Assembly (NCBI GenBank): GCA_947589315.1
Contig: CANPZE010000001.1
Coordinates: 56,725-120,724 of the forward strand
DNA length: 64,000 bases
Source: an uncultured Lachnospiraceae bacterium
Lineage (GTDB): Bacteria > Bacillota > Clostridia > Lachnospirales > Lachnospiraceae
Direction of reading: 5' to 3'
In this document: positions 59,067 through 64,000 of the stretch, piece by piece
Layout of the letters: every line of letters starts with the position of its first letter
Numbering within the stretch: position 1 is the first letter of the stretch
Notes under the pieces: generated by a model
The model's database searches: none
Told to the model about the DNA's origin: nothing
Seen by the model: only the letters and a program-made list of their open reading frames with translations
Made by a program: the position numbers and the translations under genes

Positions 59067-59846
59067 TTATTCTCCTTCTTTTTCAGCCAGTGAGGAACTT
59101 CCCTCCATATGATTGATCATACTCGCCAGGTATCCGGCGCCAAAGCCATTATCAATATTCACGACACATACTCCGCTGGCACAGGAATTCAGCATAGAAA
59201 GCAGCGCCGATAAACCATGGAAAGAAGCGCCATATCCTACGCTGGTAGGAACTGCAATGACCGGACAATCTGCCAGCCCGCCAAGGACGCTGGCCAGGGC
59301 CCCCTCCATTCCTGCGATGGCTATGATCACACTGGCCTCCATAATATCCTCTTTATAGGACAGAAGCCGATGTAATCCGGCAACCCCCACATCATATAAT
59401 CTGGTCACATCATTTCCCAGGGCTTCTGCTGTAAGCGCCGCCTCCTCTGCCACGGGAATATCACTGGTCCCGCCTGTGGCTACCACAATCCTGCCAATGC
59501 CATCAGGAACCGGAAGCCCGCCGAGGATCCCAAGCCTTCCCTCTTTATGATAGGACATGGCATGCCTGCGCCCTATGATCTCTGCCCCTTCTTCAGAAAG
59601 GCGTGTGATCAGGATCCTCTCCTGTCCATTTTTCTTCATGGCATCTACAATGCCAATCATCTGCTCCGGCGTCTTCCCGGCTCCATAGATCACCTCGGAA
59701 ACCCCCTGCTGCACCTTCCGGTGAAGGTCTACCTTAGCATATCCAATATCCTCATAAGGTTCCGATTTTATTTTTAAAAGAGCCTCTTCTACAGACATCC
59801 TGCCGTTTTTGACAGCCTCAAGGATTTGTTTTGTCTCACTCTTCAT
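59067..59846 (-). CDS. larB: NaAD carboxylase/hydrolase LarB
   Basis: A 259-residue PurE-like protein. GYAKVDLHRKVQQGVSEVIYG, the family segment RHAMSYHKEGRLGIL, VATGGTSDIPVAEEAA, and VPTSVGYGASFHGLSALL are all typical. It carboxylates the pyridinium ring of nicotinic acid adenine dinucleotide and releases AMP, making the starting ligand for LarE and LarC. GGGAGAG lies about eight bases before the ATG. A hairpin pair sits in its leader. No larA (lactate racemase) or LarA paralogue lies in the window, so the cofactor must serve an enzyme encoded elsewhere. Confidence 0.94.
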   Translation of the reverse strand: MKSETKQILEAVKNGRMSVEEALLKIKSEPYEDIGYAKVDLHRKVQQGVSEVIYGAGKTPEQMIGIVDAMKKNGQERILITRLSEEGAEIIGRRHAMSYHKEGRLGILGGLPVPDGIGRIVVATGGTSDIPVAEEAALTAEALGNDVTRLYDVGVAGLHRLLSYKEDIMEASVIIAIAGMEGALASVLGGLADCPVIAVPTSVGYGASFHGLSALLSMLNSCASGVCVVNIDNGFGAGYLASMINHMEGSSSLAEKEGE

Positions 59847-59867
59847 ACCTGCTCTCCCTGTCCGATC

Positions 59868-59897
59868 AGGAGAAATCCCTTCTGAGCGGGATCTCCT
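59868..59897 (-). promoter_or_regulatory. Hairpin in larB leader
   Basis: On the minus strand AGGAGATCCC pairs with GGGATTTCTCCT (two bulged bases) around an 8-base loop, 20 bases before the larB start. No T tract follows. It could influence larB translation. Confidence 0.4.
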
Positions 59898-59901
59898 ATA
59901 T

Positions 59902-59937
59902 ATTTAAAATCGGTTCCGCCCCTTCAGCAGAACCGAT
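59902..59937 (-). terminator. Terminator-like hairpin between small membrane gene and larB
   Basis: On the minus strand ATCGGTTC and GGAACCGAT pair, the stem extended by GC pairs, followed by TTTTAAAT. A weak terminator or attenuator separating the two membrane genes from larB. Confidence 0.6.
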
Positions 59938-59948
59938 CTCACTCTGTT

Positions 59949-60266
59949 TTAATTCTTCTTTTTGAATAGCGCTGCCTTTACAACACCTTTGGGATCCTTG
60001 ATCAGAAGAATCACAAGCCAGATGACCAATCCCACGGCCACAACAGAAAGGCCAAGATAAAAATCATTCAGCATATCCGCCGGGGACGGCTGAAAATATG
60101 CCATATGTAACTCTATATATTCGTATACGGCATCAACCATCCACATCAAAGAAGCTCCCCAGTACATCCAACAAAGAACTCCTACCATCATTTGGCTTTC
60201 CGGTGCGTTCTTATACCAGATAACTGTACTGATGATCGCTGCAAAAATAGTAGTCAGTAGCGTCAT
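59949..60266 (-). CDS. Small membrane protein, 105 residues
   Basis: I do not recognise a named family. It has about three membrane segments: residues about 1-18, a middle one around LCWMYWGASLMWMVDAVYEY, and LSVVAVGLVIWLVILLI near the C-terminus, followed by basic KAALFKKKN. No metal motif is obvious. AAGGAGG precedes the ATG by six bases. It is 10 bases after the 135-residue membrane gene, so the pair is certainly cotranscribed, and it precedes larB by about 100 bases with a hairpin between. Confidence 0.75.
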   Translation of the reverse strand: MTLLTTIFAAIISTVIWYKNAPESQMMVGVLCWMYWGASLMWMVDAVYEYIELHMAYFQPSPADMLNDFYLGLSVVAVGLVIWLVILLIKDPKGVVKAALFKKKN

Positions 60267-60276
60267 ATCCGCCTCC

Positions 60277-60684
60277 TTACCGCTTTGCCGCCTGCAGCAG
60301 GACTTTTTTCTCCATGGCCGATGTGACGGCTACAATGCCCAGCCATACTCCGGTCACCACAACACCCATGGTAACGCCTACGGTAGCCATTTCGCGCAGC
60401 ATCTCCAGCCTATCTGCAGCATTCCCCGCCGCTGATAGGAAGGGAACCCAGGGAACGACCTCTCCATGCCACACATGCTCAAATGCCAGCAGGCCGGAAC
60501 CGCCCCAAAGCATATTGGACAGCCAGTGTATCTTTCTGGAAAAGGGAATCCTTTCTACCGTCTCAATCCCGGCTTCTTCTGATACAACCTGAACAGCCTG
60601 CGGTTCTCCCTCGCTCTTTTTCAGTTGCTTTTCTACAATTGTTGAAATGACTGCTTCCGCAGCAGGTACAATAAAACATGCCAT
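60277..60684 (-). CDS. Small membrane protein, 135 residues
   Basis: It starts MACFIVPAAEAVISTIVEK, then a soluble stretch, then IPFSRKIHWLSNMLWGGSGLLAFEHVWHGEVVPW (in parts) and a C-terminal hydrophobic span (VGVTMGVVVTGVWLGIVAV) before a basic end. I recall similar proteins in Lachnospiraceae and other clostridia without a known function. The HxWHGEVVPW segment has conserved-looking His and Glu residues. GGAGGAG lies eight bases before the ATG. It is the first gene of a pair with the 105-residue membrane protein and is placed ahead of the lar genes. Confidence 0.75.
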   Translation of the reverse strand: MACFIVPAAEAVISTIVEKQLKKSEGEPQAVQVVSEEAGIETVERIPFSRKIHWLSNMLWGGSGLLAFEHVWHGEVVPWVPFLSAAGNAADRLEMLREMATVGVTMGVVVTGVWLGIVAVTSAMEKKVLLQAAKR

Positions 60685-60690
60685 TGATAT

Positions 60691-60777
60691 CTCCTCCTTA
60701 TCGCTGTTTTAATTTATTGATAGTGGTTCGCTCAGTATCTTTACAATAAGCCATAATCTCAATACTGTTCATATAAT
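60691..60777 (-). CDS. Possible very short ORF (29 codons) after the aldo/keto reductase
   Basis: In frame with, and downstream of, the aldo/keto reductase stop there is an open stretch ending KLKQR. A GTG codon beginning VLDNYMNSIEIMAYC has GGAG five bases upstream and would give about 29 residues. I recognise nothing in it. It may be a genuine micropeptide, a remnant of a longer reductase tail, or chance. Confidence 0.2.
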
Positions 60778-60820
60778 TATCCAGCACATGTTCTCCATGG
60801 GCCGTAAAATATCTAAGCGG

Positions 60821-61954
60821 TCATCCCTTCAGCTGAGCCGCAAAATCAGACATGGCATCGGCAATCTTAATCTGCTGGGGACAGACTGCCTCACAGCTGC
60901 GGCATCCAATACAGGCCGTAGGCTGCTTTTCCGGGGCAATTGCCATCAACGCCATCGGCGCAATAAATCCGCCTCCGGTAAAACTATGTTCATTATAAAG
61001 TTCCAGCAATTTCGGAATATCCAGCCCATTCGGACAATGGCTGACACAGTAGTGACAGGCCGTGCAGGGCAGGATCCCCTGTAAAGCCCGATGGGCAATG
61101 TCCAGAAGCTCCTTCATTTCCTCCTGAGACAAAGGCTTTTCTGTCTCAAAGGTATTTATATTATCCTTTACCTGATCAAAGCTGGACATTCCAGATAAAA
61201 CCATCGTCACATTGGGAATGCTTTGCAGAAAGCGGAATGCCCATGCCGGAATTTCCTCACCCGGCCGCAGCTCTTTTAAGCGCTTTTCCTCAGCTTCCGG
61301 TAATTTCGCCAGCCGTCCTCCCCGTAAAGGCTCCATAACCCATATAGGAATCTGGTGTTCTCTGAGCAGTTCCACCTTTTCTTTCCCATCCTGGAAGGAC
61401 CAGTCAATGTAGTTTAGCTGGATCTGGCAAAATTCCATATGCTCGCCATAGGCATCCAGAAAACGCTTCATCACCTCGCAGCTTCCATGAGCAGAAAATC
61501 CTAAATGACGGATCCTCCCATTTTCCTTCTGTTTCATCAGATAGGCAAACGTCCCATATTTCTCTTCATTGAGATAGGCGTCAATGTTCATCTCACACAC
61601 ATTGTGGAAGAGATAGAAATCAAAATATTCTACGCCGCATTTTTCCAGCTGCTTTTCAAAGATCTCTTCTGCCTTCCCCATATTGGAGAGATCATACCCT
61701 GGAAACTTTGTTGCAAGATAAAAGCTATTACGAGGATATTTCTTCAGTGCATTTCCAACAGCTGTCTCTGAATTACCTCCATGGTATCCCCATGCCGTAT
61801 CATAATAATTGATTCCATGGGCCATGGCATAATCAATGATCTCAGCCGCCTTTTCCTCGTCCACTCTGGAATCATCGCCATCAATGACCGGGAGCCGCAT
61901 TGTTCCCATGCCAAGGGCAGACAAGGATAAATTTTGAAATTGTTTTGTAACCAT
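60821..61954 (-). CDS. Aldo/keto reductase with C-terminal 4Fe-4S ferredoxin domain
   Basis: A 377-residue protein. The AKR barrel shows GMGTMRLP, NYYDTAWGYHGGNSE (catalytic Asp and Tyr), LATKFPGY (Lys) and FYLFHNV (His position). After about residue 290 a ferredoxin-like part has CTACHYCVSHCP and CIGCRSCEAVCP, two 4Fe-4S sites. Such proteins are common in gut clostridia and probably link NAD(P)H or ferredoxin to a carbonyl substrate that is not known. AGGAGG precedes the ATG by six bases. It follows the chemoreceptor by 22 bases, so may be read from the same transcript. Confidence 0.9.
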   Translation of the reverse strand: MVTKQFQNLSLSALGMGTMRLPVIDGDDSRVDEEKAAEIIDYAMAHGINYYDTAWGYHGGNSETAVGNALKKYPRNSFYLATKFPGYDLSNMGKAEEIFEKQLEKCGVEYFDFYLFHNVCEMNIDAYLNEEKYGTFAYLMKQKENGRIRHLGFSAHGSCEVMKRFLDAYGEHMEFCQIQLNYIDWSFQDGKEKVELLREHQIPIWVMEPLRGGRLAKLPEAEEKRLKELRPGEEIPAWAFRFLQSIPNVTMVLSGMSSFDQVKDNINTFETEKPLSQEEMKELLDIAHRALQGILPCTACHYCVSHCPNGLDIPKLLELYNEHSFTGGGFIAPMALMAIAPEKQPTACIGCRSCEAVCPQQIKIADAMSDFAAQLKG

Positions 61955-61976
61955 ACTACACCTCCTATATTAAATT

Positions 61977-64000
61977 CTATAACTTAAACTGGTCTACTAC
62001 CTCTTCAAAATCCCTGAGGCTGGTTTTATTTTTATCCACATCCTCATGGGCAGCAGAAACCTGGCCTACCATTTCTGTAGTCTTCTCTGCGATATCAGTA
62101 ACCCCATTAGCGGCTTCATTCACAGCTGTATTAATGCCAGATATTGCCTGGGTAACGCTTTCTGTGGTCTCTGTCATCACCTCTGCAGAATTACGGATCC
62201 TTTCCATGCTGTCCCGGAAGACCATAGCATCATCCGTATATCGTTCACTAACCTCTCTAAACTCTGTATAATCGGACAATACGGTTTTCTCCAAAAATTC
62301 AGTAGAGCTGGCCAGACAGCTCTCCATATTGTTTACAGAATCAAAGACATCCTTTACAATCCCATCTATATTAGTAACGGTCTCCAGGGTCTGGTTCGCC
62401 AGATTGCCGATCTCTGAGGCCACTACAGCGAAACCTTTTCCCGCCTCGCCAGCCCGGGCCGCTTCAATGGATGCGTTCAATGCCAGAAGGTTGGTCTGGG
62501 AAGAAATCTGCGTTATCGCATCTGTCATTTCCTTAATCTTCTGTACCGCATTGGCCTTCTGCAGAGCTTCATCAGATTGTTTCCGCACCGCCTCATACAT
62601 TTGCTGTGTTTTCTCGGCAGCCTTTTCTGTCATTTCCTGCATATGTACAGCACGTTTATGGACATCCTGAGACATTTCATCCCCCTGGATGGAAAGTTCA
62701 GAGATCTCCGCCGCATAACTGTTGATCTGCTCCACACTCTGATAAATAGTCTCTGCAGATGCTGCTGTCTCCTGCATTGTAGCTGCCAGCTCCTGCGTAG
62801 TGGCTGAATTATCGCTACACATTTCTACCACCTGACTGGTAGTAGTATCCAGCTGCATCATATTTTTGTCCATTCCTGCATTGACGTCCTGTATCTTTGT
62901 TACCATCTGCCTCAGGCGGTTCTGCATCTGTTCTACCGCCCTGGCAATCCCGCCGATCTCATCCTTAGATCTGCACAAATGCGCCAGCTCCGGATTATGG
63001 GCAAAATCAAGGGAAGCGGTATTGGCCACAATCCCAGTAATCTGCTTTAACGGCCTGGTGATACGGATACTGATAATAATTCCTACAATCAGTGCCAGCA
63101 AGATAGAAACAAGCTCTGCAAAGGAAATCTGCCGTATCAGATCCGTAATTGTGGACTGGAGTTCCTTTGAGGGTACACTGAGTACCAGCTTCATGCCATT
63201 CTCCAGTGTATCATATGCCATACATTTTTTCTTCCCATTGTAGGTATAATAATTTACGGTATCCTTCTTGCTCTCATCATCCAGCAATGCAGTCAGCTCC
63301 GCATACTGCTTATCTTCTGACAGTTCCGTCCCTGCTTCAAGTTCTTTGTGGCTCAGGAGCGTATCGTTTCCGCTGGTCAAAAAAGCGTATCCGGAATGAT
63401 ATAGCTGGATCTGATCGATCTGGTCCTGTATCATAGTAAAATCAATATCCATCCCTACGATGCCCACAGACTCCCCATCAACAAACAGGGGAACCACATA
63501 GGAGATCATATACAGATTGATATTGGCATTTAAATAAGGATCCATCCAGATCGGTTCCCCATTCTTTACAGGAATGTAATACCACCCCACATGTTCCAGA
63601 TCGGAAGGGTCATATTGACTGAAATCTGTAGGAGTAATTGCCTCAAAATCACTTTCTGTATCATTCCGGGTAAGAAAGATCCCAGACGTAGGTTCTGTAA
63701 AATCAGGATTATAACGAACATAGCATGTCATTGCGCCCTGCGTGTTTAATGCAAATTGCTTGGCGATCGGCAACAGGGCTTCTGTGTAATCCTGTACATA
63801 GGATTTTTTACTTTTGAACTGTTCAAAATCTGTCAGCTCATCCATGCAAATGCTGGCCAGATTGTCTACTGACTGCTTGATCTGGCCCAGTTCCCGGTCC
63901 AGTACTAATTTCTGCTTATCCCTCGTACTCTGAAGAATCTGTTGGTTGTCCTGCAGGACTGCATCGGATACCTGGGAAAGGCTTAAGCCCCCAGATACTG
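61977..64000 (-). CDS. Methyl-accepting chemotaxis protein, N-terminus cut by window edge
   Basis: About 673 residues are visible and the frame is open to the window edge, so the first membrane segment lies outside. The periplasmic part is a Cache-type sensor ([20 protein letters not shown] in parts, [28 protein letters not shown]). A membrane segment ([14 protein letters not shown]) leads into HAMP, then a long coiled coil and the signalling tip [20 protein letters not shown] with [10 protein letters not shown]. The ligand is unknown. dCache sensors often bind amino acids or carboxylates. Confidence 0.93.
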   Translation of the reverse strand, partial: VSGGLSLSQVSDAVLQDNQQILQSTRDKQKLVLDRELGQIKQSVDNLASICMDELTDFEQFKSKKSYVQDYTEALLPIAKQFALNTQGAMTCYVRYNPDFTEPTSGIFLTRNDTESDFEAITPTDFSQYDPSDLEHVGWYYIPVKNGEPIWMDPYLNANINLYMISYVVPLFVDGESVGIVGMDIDFTMIQDQIDQIQLYHSGYAFLTSGNDTLLSHKELEAGTELSEDKQYAELTALLDDESKKDTVNYYTYNGKKKCMAYDTLENGMKLVLSVPSKELQSTITDLIRQISFAELVSILLALIVGIIISIRITRPLKQITGIVANTASLDFAHNPELAHLCRSKDEIGGIARAVEQMQNRLRQMVTKIQDVNAGMDKNMMQLDTTTSQVVEMCSDNSATTQELAATMQETAASAETIYQSVEQINSYAAEISELSIQGDEMSQDVHKRAVHMQEMTEKAAEKTQQMYEAVRKQSDEALQKANAVQKIKEMTDAITQISSQTNLLALNASIEAARAGEAGKGFAVVASEIGNLANQTLETVTNIDGIVKDVFDSVNNMESCLASSTEFLEKTVLSDYTEFREVSERYTDDAMVFRDSMERIRNSAEVMTETTESVTQAISGINTAVNEAANGVTDIAEKTTEMVGQVSAAHEDVDKNKTSLRDFEEVVDQFKL

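Overview
The window is a chromosomal segment of a spore-forming, anaerobic Firmicute of the Lachnospiraceae type (Clostridia). The signs are a strong minus-strand gene bias, AGGAGG-type ribosome binding sites, canonical TTGACA-17-TATAAT promoters, sporulation-linked genes (gerW, SpoVK-like AAA, LysM coat-like protein), HydE and 4Fe-4S oxidoreductases, and clostridial gene pairs such as the SEDS/PBP pair and asp23-fakA-recG. There is no phage, insertion sequence, rRNA operon or CRISPR array. Two genes run off the ends: a sulfite reductase-like gene on the left and a chemoreceptor on the right.

Region 1 (1-14.3 kb, all minus) is a sulfate-to-cysteine/homocysteine supercluster in two transcription units. 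The upstream unit runs cysK, a CymR-type Rrf2 regulator, a Met8-like precorrin-2 dehydrogenase, a HemC-CobA-HemD fusion, hemL, hemA and hemB. It supplies cysteine synthase, the regulator and siroheme. The downstream unit has its own promoter and runs aprA, aprB, cysD, cysN, metY and a siroheme-type sulfite reductase. APS appears to be reduced directly by an AprBA-type enzyme. CysN carries what looks like a decayed APS kinase domain, which fits a route that does not need PAPS. Two near-perfect promoters, in front of cysK and aprA, share short words that could be the regulator's operators.

Region 2 (14.3-21.4 kb) holds nadA-hydE, the SbcCD nuclease, a plus-strand tRNA-Leu(CAA) and an orphan cheY. 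Region 3 (21.5-37 kb) is housekeeping: Nudix, class B PBP, FtsW/RodA, U32 protein, ZapA-like, a DivIVA/V-ATPase-H-like coiled coil, coaD, rsmD, TPR, a SpoVK/CbbX-type AAA ATPase with a glutamate-rich repeat stalk, recG, fakA-like and asp23. Region 4 (37-46 kb) has rpmB, gerW, a DUF2953 membrane protein, two unrecognised proteins, a large GT-C / beta-sandwich / PMT fusion, a rhomboid-like zinc-ribbon protein and a LysM protein. Region 5 (46-51.7 kb, plus) is a 1427-residue BcrAD/HgdC-type ATPase fusion followed by a CgeB-like glycosyltransferase. Region 6 (51.7-64 kb, minus) has a CPBP protease, a ClC channel, a pyruvyltransferase-like protein, a rhodanese-TtcA fusion, larE, larC and larB (nickel-pincer cofactor synthesis, no larA here), two small membrane proteins, an aldo/keto reductase and a chemoreceptor.

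The most unusual non-coding signals are an 18-bp-period array of three overlapping palindromes at 39.16-39.22 kb, a 22-bp-period array of palindrome-containing repeats at 53.0 kb just upstream of the CPBP promoter, and a promoter interlocked with a terminator hairpin at 45.3 kb. All identifications are from reading the sequence; no database search was run.
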